Assembly (NCBI GenBank): GCA_019828595.1
Contig: JAHQRK010000041.1
Coordinates: forward strand, 62,001-126,000
Direction of reading: 5' to 3'
Source of the DNA: Aphanomyces cochlioides
Lineage: Eukaryota > Oomycota > Saprolegniomycetes > Saprolegniales > Verrucalvaceae
Length of the DNA: 64,000 nucleotides
Numbering within the stretch: position 1 is the stretch's first letter; every line of letters starts with the position of its first letter. Made by a program: the position numbers and the translations under genes. Under the pieces are notes generated by a model. That model ran no database searches. It saw only the letters and a list, made by a program, of their open reading frames with translations, and was not told the origin of the DNA. Shown in pieces: positions 1-10,378 of this stretch.

Positions 1-815
1 CACACCCGTGCATCATGTCACCGTCGTAGTCACCACTCGCTTCTCCGAATATCGACACATTTATACAGAGAAACTACGTCACCAGGCACACCGACGCTTC
101 TCTCAGATAAAACATTGTTGATAAACTCGAGACCTTCACTTCGACAATCTACACCAGCACATGGAACAAGAATTATACACTTTCATGACTGTCAAAAACA
201 TCCTATTCAGAAAGCCTCGAAAACACTACCACCATTTCTGTAGAATGTGAAACAAAATCAAGTCCAATCAAGATGATATGAACTGTTTGAAACAAGTTGA
301 GCGATGTTGCTTGATGGATTGAGTACGATAAACAGTTGGTGTAGCTTTGCTGTTGTTTAGTGAAAAGAATTTAATGTTGTGCCGAATGGAAATATGATTG
401 ATATTCTGATTGAACATGTGTTTACCAGGTATATTTTTGTTTCATGGAAACCTATGAATTTGTTCTGCGGAGTATTGAGGATATACCCTCCCATTCCTTG
501 CGCGAGCAGGAGACTGATATGCTCTCAATAAGTCGATGTACCGCACGAAACTTTGTTTCGGACAAGATTTCGATCCGAAGAAGAGTCAAAATCGGAACTG
601 CTCGCGTATTTTAGACGGGTATCATGTCCATGTGAAATTTTGATGTCCATTGGTCGAATCGTGTTTTTGTGGAGAGATTGGAGTGTAAAGTGTTTGTTTT
701 GATTGACGTGTGTTTGGTTACGATGTGCATAATGTCTGTGTCCGTGGTGGTTGTTTGCAGTGGAAAGGATTGTATGAGTGTATGTGTGGCACGGTGGGTA
801 TACGATAGTATGGAA
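1..815 (-). repeat. Spacer 2 of the tRNA-Asn array, flipped orientation, left end cut by window
   Basis: This is the reverse complement of the 883-bp spacer seen at 10379-11261, beginning inside it. It ends in the sequence that elsewhere lies beside the minus-strand tRNA, but here it abuts a plus-strand tRNA fragment, so the spacer is inverted relative to most copies. No gene is recognised. Short open frames in it recur only because the spacer copies are nearly identical. Confidence 0.85.
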
Positions 816-829
816 TCCTCTATAGCTCA
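816..829 (+). repeat. 14-nt tRNA-Asn 5' fragment (target-site duplication of A1)
   Basis: TCCTCTATAGCTCA is nucleotides 1-14 of tRNA-Asn, left next to the 3' end of element A1. It follows the normal tRNA 5' flank ending in TATGGAA. The full tRNA rebuilt by the stacked insertions lies at 7308-7380. Confidence 0.95.
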
Positions 830-907
830 ATGTCAATGGGGAGTCTATTTGTAGTTAATGTAAACTACAAACTAATATTGCCCGAAGGCTCATCCCATTT
901 CCAACTG

Positions 908-2122
908 CTAGGCTGAATTGGAAATCAATTTGGCTTGTCGTTTTCTTGATTCGCTTCGACGTTGGGACTTCGATTTCTTCGGTGTTTGTAAGCTAACACG
1001 GCGAATATGTCGGATAAAACTGACTCTTGGCATCTGACCCAGGGGGTATACATTTTCATTGTCTTGGATCATACATAGACTTCGGTCTATGCAGCGCTTG
1101 TATCGCTTGGCGAGGACCCAGCAATGGGATGTTGAATCAGTGACAGAAACAACCAAGAATTCTCCGTCAGGCTCATCCAATATCGCTCTACAGATATCAC
1201 GAATTGGATCACCCACCGATTGCTTGAGCAGTTGACGGGAGAATATGGCGTCGTTGTAGTGGAATCCATGTGTGTATGCCAGCTTGAGAAAATCATGCAT
1301 CTTGGAAGGGGGAATGCCCGCGTCTTGAGGAACTCCATGGGCCTCTTTGAAACCCGAAATGACTTCTTCGCTGAGCTCAAAATTGGAGACATTCAAATTG
1401 GTAGCAACGATTCGGATTGCAGCCGCAAGACAAGATTTGTCACTGTTGTTGCCAATTTCTAGCCACAGAGGATCCATCGCTCGAAATTCAGCAAGCGTTG
1501 GGGCGAGACCAGTGTTCGTGAGGAAGTGGGCTCCAGCTTGTCGCCATCGTTGGTACATCGCCACGGCTTCTTGACACCCGCTGAGGTCTTTTTCGTCGAA
1601 CCAGTCTTTGTCGAGTCCATCCGGGCGTTGAAACTTCCAGTTGACTTGGTATTGAATAGTTGAAATTCGATTTCGCATTGATGCCACTTCGCGGTGGTCA
1701 TCGATAAACAACACTTCATCGATGTCATCATCGTCGGTTGGAATTCGCAGAGTGCGTGGGCGGTTGGTTGGGGCATCAGCCGTTGTCGCATTCGTTTGTG
1801 GCCTGGCTGGAACAGAAACATCGTCCAATAGATCCATGAGGGATGGTAGCGGAGATCCATTGTCATTGCCCAAGGGGTCAAATTCGCGGGTGCTCGAGTT
1901 CAAAATGGACATATCAGGAGTAAATTGGTGTTCTTCAGTTGTAACTGGACTTGAAGGACGAGTGTCGGATGATTGCGTCATAGGTACAGAAATCTCAACT
2001 CCATCCACTCCCTCAAGAGTAATCCCTGGAGACATCGAGCTCCCCACACCTCGTGTAGTTATGGGTCTCGACGTCTGCGCGGGGAGTACGCTATCGGCAG
2101 TGAAAATCGTTGAAGCTTCCAT
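908..2122 (-). CDS. Family A ORF3 (copy A1): chromodomain + putative cysteine protease
   Basis: The first in-frame ATG, in a good context (ACAACAATGG), gives 404 residues ending at 908; the open frame continues 5' to 2284 without an AUG. Counted on the 458-codon frame, residues 190-250 read as a chromodomain (IDDHRE, then QYQVNWKF, then a DWF/ENL-like stretch). Cys285 in DKSCL, His387 in SHCWVL and Asp408 in MIQDNE fit a papain- or OTU-fold Cys-His-Asp protease. The C-terminus is basic. This copy has Gln at codon 450, shared only with A2. Its ORF2 is broken, so if the element is mobile its ORF2 must come from another copy. Function is inferred from motifs only. Confidence 0.65.
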   Translation of the reverse strand: MEASTIFTADSVLPAQTSRPITTRGVGSSMSPGITLEGVDGVEISVPMTQSSDTRPSSPVTTEEHQFTPDMSILNSSTREFDPLGNDNGSPLPSLMDLLDDVSVPARPQTNATTADAPTNRPRTLRIPTDDDDIDEVLFIDDHREVASMRNRISTIQYQVNWKFQRPDGLDKDWFDEKDLSGCQEAVAMYQRWRQAGAHFLTNTGLAPTLAEFRAMDPLWLEIGNNSDKSCLAAAIRIVATNLNVSNFELSEEVISGFKEAHGVPQDAGIPPSKMHDFLKLAYTHGFHYNDAIFSRQLLKQSVGDPIRDICRAILDEPDGEFLVVSVTDSTSHCWVLAKRYKRCIDRSLCMIQDNENVYPLGQMPRVSFIRHIRRVSLQTPKKSKSQRRSESRKRQAKLISNSA

Positions 2123-2335
2123 TGTTGTTGTCTTGGGTAAAATCAAAAGTGAGTCTTGGAGAATTGTTTTGAGATTCTCACTGAACTTATTCTCAGTTGC
2201 GACACTTGAGGCAGGCACGATTTGATTGGGCAGTGAAATGTTTTGCGCGGATCGTGAGTGATGGTCGCCAGGATTCCCAATCAAAAATTCAGCTGGGATA
2301 CCAAGTCAAGAATACAGCTGGGGCTTGTAATCAAA

Positions 2336-5300
2336 TTACTGGTGTTCAACTCGAAAAGACATGGGATATTTTTCGAATAGCTCGTTGTATCCAGCTTGAG
2401 AGAAAAGGACTGAGACCGCTTCGATGATGTTTCGATAGTCGAAGTCGTCAGGCGAGAGCAAACGAATTGTTCGCCTGATGGAAGCTGTCCAACTGACAAA
2501 TATAATCTCGTTCCATAGTAAAATCGGTAGAGGCCTTTTGCCATCGAACTTGGTTGCATTTCTTTGAGTCCATAAGGAGTACGTGATGGAAGCACAAAGG
2601 AGGGACCATAATTTGAATAATGCGTCATGCAGGTGTTTTCCTCGCGTATTGGTCTTGAAGCGACTGATATTCGTGGTGGTTGCCCAATCAAACTTAACAC
2701 CATAAGCTCTCCATGCTCGCTCTTGGAACATCCAAACTTGATGTACATGATGACATGTATGGAAGGCATGATGAAAAGTCTCAACATCCGAGCAATCTTC
2801 ATAGACACAACAAATAGCGTCAGGGTTTTGGATCTGCATATAGGAAAACCTCGAGTTGACGGGTAACATCTTCATGTGCAATCGAAACCATACATCGCCT
2901 TGAACAGGTGGAGGTAGATTACACACAGTACGAATGAGACGGATATACTTTGCTATGTCTTTGTCAGTTCTTGTCGTAGTCTTCATAGGATGTATAGCTT
3001 CAGTCTGGGGGGCGTGGTAAGCTAAATTCACCACGTTTTTCTTGGGCCACGACTCGAAAGGTAAATCAGCATCCTTGATTCTGGCTGTAAACGGATGTTG
3101 ACAAGTCGGGACATTAGGCAGTGGCGACCCTTGCCGAATGTCAAACGATCGAACAACTTTGTCGAAGATTCGTGTGAGTTGATTGTAAATGTCGGTTGTG
3201 CGGGGCAATGTGGCAAAGTCCATGACTCCGTCCTGGTTTAGACAAACTTGGGCAGCTGGATTGTTCGACGACATTCGGTTCACGAACATGGTCTCTGTTG
3301 GCCAAGCGCCATGTGGGGTCAGGAAATCCTTCAGGCATCTGAGACCATTTTTGGCCCCGTGGCGGCACCAGAGACGCATGTCTTCATCTTTCACGACATT
3401 TGCTAACATCTTAGCAGAGCCGAAGTGCATTGCGTCGTAGGCTGTGAGCCATACCGGGAGGTTCAGTACCGTGTCGAGATTTGGAGGCACGCCGATTCGC
3501 TTACTCATGTCTGTGGCTGACCAATGTTTCCAAGTATCAAGCCACAGTGGATGGAGCTCGCGAAGCAAAAGCCACTTGGAGCTTGCATTTGGGTAGTATG
3601 AAAGAAAATCGAATGGGTGACTGTCTCGGAATAACTGATGTATTGTGCGGCTAAATTGTCGCTGTACAAGTTTCTTCCACACCAGGATTTCACCAGGAGA
3701 ATCGGCAGACATAAAGAGCTGTAAACGAAGAAGGCGTTGTGTTCGCAGCCTCGATGCAATGTGGGGGATTCCCAGGCCTAAAGGCTTGTCGTACTGCCAC
3801 CTTCTATGGATTGAGGGACGGTAACTCTCATCGAGCTGGGTCTTGCGGCAAAGTATGAACTTGTTTAACATTTTGCGTAACGACCATAGCAGGAGGCACA
3901 GGTACAACGGCTGTTACATGCCACAACATAGATAGCAACATCGTGGAGGCAATAAGCTTTCGGCCCTGCAATGTCCTTGCTCGTTTACCCCATAGTTGAA
4001 AGGACGAGATGAATTTGTCGTTGAGTTTTTGAAGTTGGGAGTCAGCCGAAAGTCGATGGCCAAAGAGAATACCAAGATATTTCGTACACTGACCAGTTGG
4101 TACGATATTGAGCAAACCATCTGCTTCGATGTCTTCTTGATCGAGATGGTCGTTGAGAACCAAGGTCATGCACTTGGAACGATTCAGACGGGCCCCTGAA
4201 GCCGTGCAAAACTCTTCCACAATTGCCATTTGCTCCACAGCAGATTGCAGCGAGTTTGATAACAACGTCGAGTCGTCGGCAAAGAATATACTCGTAATAA
4301 CTGAGTCGTGGGGGAGAGCGATTCCAAGATGTGGGGACGCTCGGAGCATCTCACCAAGAGGTTCTAGGTATAGGACAAACAGTAGGCATGATAAAGGACA
4401 GCCTTGTTTGACGCCTCGGGTAGGTCGGATCTTAGGGCCAAGCTCGCCATTGAAGATGATCTGGACCAAAGGTGAGTCGTACAAAAGAGCTACCCACGCA
4501 ATGAAACCATCACCAGTGTTGACTTCTCTCAGCACATCAAGCATGAATTCTCGATCCACCATGTCGTACGCTTTCGAAAAGTCAAGGAATGTTGCATAGT
4601 AGTCGTGATCTTCGTTGGTGCAAAACGTTTGCAAAGTTTGCACAAGCAGGACGTGGTCATGCAGCCGTCGTCCTGGGACAAAGCCAGCTTGACTTGGGTG
4701 AATGAGATGAGGAGCTACTGTAGCCAGGCGATAAGCGAGGGCACGGGATAGTATCTTCACCTCCACTGACATGAGTGCAATAGGTCGGTAGTTTCCAGGA
4801 TCGCCTCGATCACCAGCTTTGAAGAGCAGAGCCACAGCACTACGCCTTTGTTGAAGGAGTAGTTTACCGTGGTGGTGAAGTTGGTAGTTGAAGACCCTGA
4901 CCAGGATTTCGGAGAAAGCCTCGGGTGCTACTTGGAAGAAGGCCGCTGGCCATCCATCAGGACCAGGAGACTTGTTTGGACTCATTGTCTTGAGAGCACT
5001 ACACAGCTCGGCTGCTGTGATAGGTCTGTCTAGCTCCTCGCGTTGCTCATCATTGAGTTTGCGGGAGATAAACCGTATGACAGCCCTCCGCCTCGCCCGG
5101 TTTAGCCGAGGTTGTTCGCCACGAGTGGTAGTCATTATTGCCTTCCAATGGGCAGTGAATCTCTCTTTGATAGTGGTAGGATCAGACACGGGAATGCCAT
5201 CGACGTTGACCGTCGTGATAGGAACCTTGAGTCCTTGTGGCCTTCGAAAGAAGTGGCTCGTACCGCGTTCGTTGATATTTGCATGAAAATCGAATTGCTG

Positions 5301-6446
5301 ATCCATGCGGTATTGGCGATATTCGATTCTTGCGTTTTCCAGCGCCAACCGAGTAGCATCAACGGCAGCCTCGTCGAGCAAGCCAGCTTCGTATGATCGT
5401 TGTGCAGATATATGTCTCAGTTTTAGGCTTTTGAGCTCGTGTTGCATGGATTGGAGGTGGTGGCGATGACATTGTTGTAAACGTCGTTTGATTCGCTTAA
5501 GCCACCCATACCAGACGGCTCCCATGTTTGTCGATTCGTCCGCACGCATCTCAGAGAGGAGGTGTGATGCCTCTTCTCGTATGGCTTTGATGACGAGCGG
5601 GTCTTTGAGTAGCTCTCTCGGCAGCCTCCAGTAGCCACGGGTCGTGGGTGTATGACTTGTAGAGAGAACGACAGTGTGCTCCAAGTGATCTCCGGCAAAG
5701 CTGTTAGTGGCATATTTTGAGCTTTGGTAGGATTGGGCAACTAAATCTTGGTCAATGAACCAGTAGTCCAGACGATTGCTTCGTCCTGGACCGCTTGCCA
5801 GTCTTTCGTGAGGGTGGTGTAGGCGCCACGCGTCGATGACTCCTAGTTGTGACAGCCAGGCAAGACATTCGACTTTTCCAAAGGTGTGATCTTGCCGTGG
5901 TTTGGAAGCATCGAGGTGTTCGTTGACAGGAAGGTTAAAATCTCCCCCAACCAGGTGTACACTGTTAGCTTCAAAAGCGCGAGGGAGACTGTCAAAGAAA
6001 CTAGCCCGATGTTGAGGGGTAACTGGCGCGTAAATGTTGTGGATGTAGACTGGGGTTTCATCCCAGTACGTTTTGATCACAATATAACGGCCAGGGATAT
6101 CGTGTTGTGATAAGTGCACCAGGCTTGAGAATCCAGGCATCGATTCGTGAAAGTATGATGCAACGCCACATCGACGGTTGTTCAAATTGTCCGTGCGGGT
6201 TGTTCGTAAGTCGTTGGTAAAAAGTTTGTACTTGCTAACACCCACTTCGTTGTCGAGGTGAGTGTGGAAAGTGTCAAGATGTTTTGCGTTGTTGAGTTTC
6301 GTTTCTTGAAAGAGAACAGCTTGTGTCGGTTTCCGAAGACGCCGTGCAACAAGATGTCCGTTTTCTTTCAGCCCATTGAGGTTGCTCGTCGTCACTTCAA
6401 GTATGGGGAGCTTGACAAAATGACCAGCCGCGACCACTTTAGCCAC
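2336..6446 (-). pseudogene. Family A ORF2 (APE endonuclease-reverse transcriptase), frameshifted
   Basis: This is the homologue of the intact 1371-residue ORF2 at 57325-61440. The N-terminal part (endonuclease and RT through motif C and the KYLGILFG block) is open from 6446 to about 3870. There, about 5 nt are missing relative to A6 and A8 (AACATTTTGCGTAACG in place of a longer AACATTTGTTGCCACGTAACG-like run). The C-terminal part continues in another frame to 2336. Both parts are otherwise nearly identical to the intact copy, so the lesion is recent. Confidence 0.9.
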
Positions 6447-6902
6447 GGGAAGCGATCGTTGTGAGATCCGCTAGGTCGCCGTGAATTAAAGTAGGTTCGC
6501 TTGGGTGAAACATGACTTGATTGTGGAGAGTGATATCCAAATCGTTGCTTTCGTGTAGTTGAAGGATTTTTGTCATGATGTGACACATCGATTCTCCGTC
6601 GCCAGTGTACATGAATTCCATTCTGTTCCATATGTGGAGGCCAAGGTCGGTGTACATCAGGAGTGACATGAGCGTTTCGGAGGATAGACTGCGTTTACCA
6701 AGGCGAGAGGGTAACGCTGTCACTGGACTTTTTGTTGAGGCCAAAATTGCCGCATCGCTATTGAAATATAGTGGAGCATGAACTGCCATCAATACTTCTG
6801 CAATGGCCAGCACTTCTTCGACTTCAACTCTGTTGAGGACGATGTCATCATCGGTGATGATTGCCTCGATGAGTGGGAGGTTGTTGACCATCTTCTGGTC
6901 AC
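6439..6902 (-). pseudogene. Family A ORF1, C-terminal fragment
   Basis: About 154 C-terminal codons of ORF1 remain, ending TTIASRG and the TAA that overlaps the ORF2 start. The 5' two-thirds and more are missing through 5' truncation of A1. The fragment matches the C-terminus of the 821-residue ORF1 at 61433-63898 almost exactly. Confidence 0.9.
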
Positions 6903-6903
6903 A

Positions 6904-6917
6904 TCCTCTATAGCTCA
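6904..6917 (+). repeat. 14-nt tRNA-Asn 5' fragment between A1 and A2
   Basis: TCCTCTATAGCTCA separates the truncated 5' end of A1 from the 3' end of A2. It is the target-site duplication that marks A2 as a separate insertion into a tRNA that A1 had rebuilt. Confidence 0.95.
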
Positions 6918-7307
6918 ATGTCAATGGGGAGTCTATTTGTAGTTAATGTAAACTACAAACTAATATTGCCCGAAGGCTCATCCCATTTCCAACTGCTAGG
7001 CTGAATTGGAAATCAATTTGGCTTGTCGTTTTCTTGATTCGCTTCGACGTTGGGACTTCGATTTCTTCGGTGTTTGTAAGCTAACACGGCGAATATGTCG
7101 GATAAAACTGACTCTTGGCATCTGACCCAGGGGGTATACATTTTCATTGTCTTGGATCATACATAGACTTCGGTCTATGCAGCGCTTGTATCGCTTGGCG
7201 AGGACCCAGCAATGGGATGTTGAATCAGTGACAGAAACAACCAAGAATTCTCCGTCAGGCTCATCCAATATCGCTCTACAGATATCACGAATTGGATCAC
7301 CCACTCA
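6918..7307 (-). mobile_element. Family A LINE copy A2, 3' end only (390 bp)
   Basis: This severely 5'-truncated copy holds the family A 3' untranslated end and the last ~103 codons of ORF3 (6996-7304), including His387 and Asp408 but not Cys285. About three extra bases (TCA) lie between the truncated end and the intact tRNA. Like A1 it encodes Gln in the C-terminal SRKRQAKL segment, a variant seen in no other copy here. Confidence 0.92.
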
Positions 7308-7380
7308 TCCTCTATAGCTCAGTTGGTAGAGCGTACGGCTGTTAACCGTAAGGTCGCAGGTTCGAACCCTGCTGGAGGAG
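7308..7380 (+). tRNA. trnN(guu): tRNA-Asn (GUU)
   Basis: A 73-nt cloverleaf: acceptor TCCTCTA/TGGAGGA, D stem GCTC/GAGC, anticodon arm TACGG-CTGTTAA-CCGTA with anticodon GTT at 34-36, T arm GCAGG-TTCGAAC-CCTGC, discriminator G73. There is no intron and CCA is not encoded. A box TAGCTCAGTTGG and B box GGTTCGAACCC are intact. A TTCTTTTCTC Pol III terminator follows directly. The 5' flank is now the truncated end of A2, not the original TATGGAA flank. Confidence 0.97.
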
Positions 7381-8331
7381 TTCTTTTCTCTCTTTTGCAT
7401 ATCCCTTCCAACTTATCGACGTGATCGCAACAAACACATCCAACTCGCAATAGCTTTCACATCAAGTCTATAGAATGAGTAGCTTCTGACATCTTTGATT
7501 AAGACGCGAGGAAAGAATGGACACGTTTTATTCTGCTGTGCACCTTTTAATGATATCATTTGTCGTGTTTGTAAATATCTCAATACTGTAATTGAGACTA
7601 TCTTCACAACTATTTCAAGTCTGTGTCATTTCTGCTTTGTTGGCGCTGTCAGTCGACAAGCCAAGAAACGATTCACACAGATGCATAACAGCAATATCAC
7701 ACACATATGCGACAGAACTTTCTCCAGAATATGTTTGGCAGCAAGCTGCATAAAAAGGTAGGAATGTTACGATTGTGGTCTTGAGATGCGGTATATGGAT
7801 TGATTTCGATCGATGTTAACGTCGTGAAAATATGTCCATGTATACCACCGAAATTTGACACAGTCCACATTGGAGACGATCACATTCTATGCAAAGAACA
7901 AGGTAATGGAGTGAGTACATCCATGTGCTATGATATTTCAAACCAAGTCAATGGAATACTTGTCTCTAGGTCGCTCTTGACGACCGTGATCCGTTGTCTA
8001 AGATATCAGTTGACAAAGTCTAAAAGACACCATATGAGTGATCTCTCCTCAAGTCCAATACAAGCCAAGTTAGCGTGGCGCACATCTGTTGCTGTCAGAG
8101 AATCGCTCATTGGAGTTTCTCTTATGTATTCTGCAATGACTTGCGCACTAGTTGATGAGCAGCAATTTTGAGGCCATTCCACATCATATTGGAGATAAAG
8201 GACTGGTATTGGATTGGCGTGACATAGTCTTCTTATTTACGCATATGTTGACTCGAAGAAGACATGCCGAGAATCTACACGTCAGTATTTGTATTGGTGA
8301 TCAGTTATGGATATGCAAAAAGAGAAAAGAA
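7381..8331 (+). repeat. Spacer 1 of the array (951 bp)
   Basis: The spacer lies between two convergent tRNA-Asn genes. Both ends carry the same inverted sequence of about 23 bp with T-runs that serve as Pol III terminators for either tRNA. The interior is AT-rich and unique to the array. No gene is recognised; a 123-codon open frame inside is broken by a 4-nt insertion in the copy at 9351-10305. Confidence 0.85.
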
Positions 8332-8394
8332 CTCCTCCAGCAGGGTTCGAACCTGCGACCTTACGGTTAACAGCCGTACGCGAGCTATAGAGGA
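8332..8394 (-). pseudogene. tRNA-Asn with 10-nt D-arm deletion
   Basis: The sequence is identical to the array tRNA-Asn except that nucleotides A14-A23 are missing (sense ...AGCTC then GCGTACGG...). This removes most of the D loop and D stem and half the A box, so it cannot fold or be transcribed normally. The deletion starts one base from the A14/G15 site where every LINE here is joined. No element is present, and the 5' flank is the original TTCCATAC-type flank. Confidence 0.93.
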
Positions 8395-9277
8395 TTCCAT
8401 ACTATCGTATACCCACCGTGCCACACATACACTCATACAATCCTTTCCACTGCAAACAACCACCACGGACACAGACATTATGCACATCGTAACCAAACAC
8501 ACGTCAATCAAAACAAACACTTTACACTCCAATCTCTCCACAAAAACACGATTCGACCAATGGACATCAAAATTTCACATGGACATGATACCCGTCTAAA
8601 ATACGCGAGCAGTTCCGATTTTGACTCTTCTTCGGATCGAAATCTTGTCCGAAACAAAGTTTCGTGCGGTACATCGACTTATTGAGAGCATATCAGTCTC
8701 CTGCTCGCGCAAGGAATGGGAGGGTATATCCTCAATACTCCGCAGAACAAATTCATAGGTTTCCATGAAACAAAAATATACCTGGTAAACACATGTTCAA
8801 TCAGAATATCAATCATATTTCCATTCGGCACAACATTAAATTCTTTTCACTAAACAACAGCAAAGCTACACCAACTGTTTATCGTACTCAATCCATCAAG
8901 CAACATCGCTCAACTTGTTTCAAACAGTTCATATCATCTTGATTGGACTTGATTTTGTTTCACATTCTACAGAAATGGTGGTAGTGTTTTCGAGGCTTTC
9001 TGAATAGGATGTTTTTGACAGTCATGAAAGTGTATAATTCTTGTTCCATGTGCTGGTGTAGATTGTCGAAGTGAAGGTCTCGAGTTTATCAACAATGTTT
9101 TATCTGAGAGAAGCGTCGGTGTGCCTGGTGACGTAGTTTCTCTGTATAAATGTGTCGATATTCGGAGAAGCGAGTGGTGACTACGACGGTGACATGATGC
9201 ACGGGTGTGATATGGATTGTCATTGTAGGTATTGTATGAGTGTATGTTTGAAACGGTGAGGGAAGTATAGTATGGAA
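8395..9277 (+). repeat. Spacer 2 of the array (883 bp), normal orientation
   Basis: The spacer lies between a minus-strand tRNA and the next plus-strand tRNA, which diverge from it. Its two ends are similar inverted repeats of about 50 bp (TTCCATACTAT...CATACACTCATACAAT). This suggests the minus tRNA arose by an inverted duplication of the plus tRNA with flanks. No gene recognised. Confidence 0.85.
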
Positions 9278-9350
9278 TCCTCTATAGCTCAGTTGGTAGA
9301 GCGTACGGCTGTTAACCGTAAGGTCGCAGGTTCGAACCCTGCTGGAGGAG
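9278..9350 (+). tRNA. trnN(guu): tRNA-Asn (GUU)
   Basis: A 73-nt cloverleaf with anticodon GTT at 9311-9313. No element is inserted, so the original flank TATAGTATGGAA lies directly upstream and shows the empty-site structure. A TTCTTTTCTC terminator follows. Confidence 0.98.
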
Positions 9351-10305
9351 TTCTTTTCTCTCTTTTGCATATCCCTTCCAACTTATCGACGTGATCGCAA
9401 CAAACACATCCAACTCGCAATAGCTTTCACATCAAGTCTATAGAATGAGTAGCTTCTGACATCTTTGATTAAGACGCGAGGAAAGAATGGACACGTTTTA
9501 TTCTGCTGTGCACCTTTTAATGATATCATTTGTCGTGTTTGTAAATATCTCAATACTGTAATTGAGACTATCTTCACAACTATTTCAAGTCTGTGTCATT
9601 TCTGCTTTGTTGGCGCTGTCAGTCGACAAGCCAAGAAACGATTCACACGGATGCATAACAGCAATATCACACACATATGCGACAGAACTTTCTCCAGAAT
9701 ATGTTTGGCAGCAAGCTGCATAAAAAGGTAGGAATGTTACGATTGTGGTCTTGAGATGCGGTATATGGATTGATTTCGATCGATGTTAACGTCGTGAAAA
9801 TATGTCCATGTATACCACCGAAATTTGACACAGTCCACATTGGAGACGATCACATTCTATGCAAAGAACAAGGTAATGGAGTGAGTACATACATCCATGT
9901 GCTATGATATTTCAAACCAAGTCAATGGAATACTTGTCTCTAGGTCGCTCTTGACGACCGTGATCCGTTGTCTAAGATATCAGTTGACAAAGTCTAAAAG
10001 ACACCATATGAGTGATCTCTCCTCAAGTCCAATACAAGCCAAGTTAGCGTGGCGCACATCTGTTGCTGTCAGAGAATCGCTCATTGGAGTTTCTCTTATG
10101 TATTCTGCAATGACTTGCGCACTAGTTGATGAGCAGCAATTTTGAGGCCATTCCACATCATATTGGAGATAAAGGACTGGTATTGGATTGGCGTGACATA
10201 GTCTTCTTATTTACGCATATGTTGACTCGAAGAAGACATGCCGAGAATCTACACGTCAGTATTTGTATTGGTGATCAGTTATGGATATGCAAAAAGAGAA
10301 AAGAA
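9351..10305 (+). repeat. Spacer 1 of the array (955 bp)
   Basis: Same spacer as 7381-8331. It has an extra TACA (GTACATACATCC), a 4-nt tandem duplication found in no other copy here, which breaks the open frame seen elsewhere and argues that the frame is not a gene. Confidence 0.88.
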
Positions 10306-10378
10306 CTCCTCCAGCAGGGTTCGAACCTGCGACCTTACGGTTAACAGCCGTACGCTCTACCAACTGAGCTATAGAGGA
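10306..10378 (-). tRNA. trnN(guu): tRNA-Asn (GUU)
   Basis: Identical 73-nt gene on the minus strand, transcribed leftward into spacer 1. No element is inserted; the original flank (TTCCATACTATCG on the plus strand) is preserved. T-runs TTCTTTTCTCTTTTTG follow its 3' end. Confidence 0.98.

Larger units (their letters stand above)
830..6903 (-). mobile_element. Family A LINE copy A1, 5'-truncated in ORF1
   Basis: This non-LTR retrotransposon copy lies antisense to the tRNA-Asn gene it hit. It holds the complete family A 3' end, an open ORF3, a frameshifted ORF2 and the last ~150 codons of ORF1. It stops abruptly at 6902, with about one extra base before the next tRNA 5' fragment. 5' truncation is the usual outcome of incomplete target-primed reverse transcription. 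It is stacked with A2 and lies farther from the surviving tRNA, so it probably inserted before A2. There is no poly(A) tail. Confidence 0.93.

Noticed and set aside
525..836. 103-codon open frame in spacer 2 (and a 93-codon one running into the tRNA)
   Set aside because: Low-complexity, runs through tRNA sequence in some copies and through LINE ends in others; no conserved protein features.
6918..7307. A SINE family mobilised by family A
   Set aside because: The short copies are exact 3' ends of family A of different lengths (390, 670, 167 bp) without a separate head or Pol III promoter of their own.
7800..8171. 123-codon open frame in spacer 1, repeated in most copies
   Set aside because: It recurs only because the spacers are near-identical. 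A 4-nt insertion in the copy at 9351-10305 breaks it, it has no recognisable domain, and it lies between Pol III tRNA genes.
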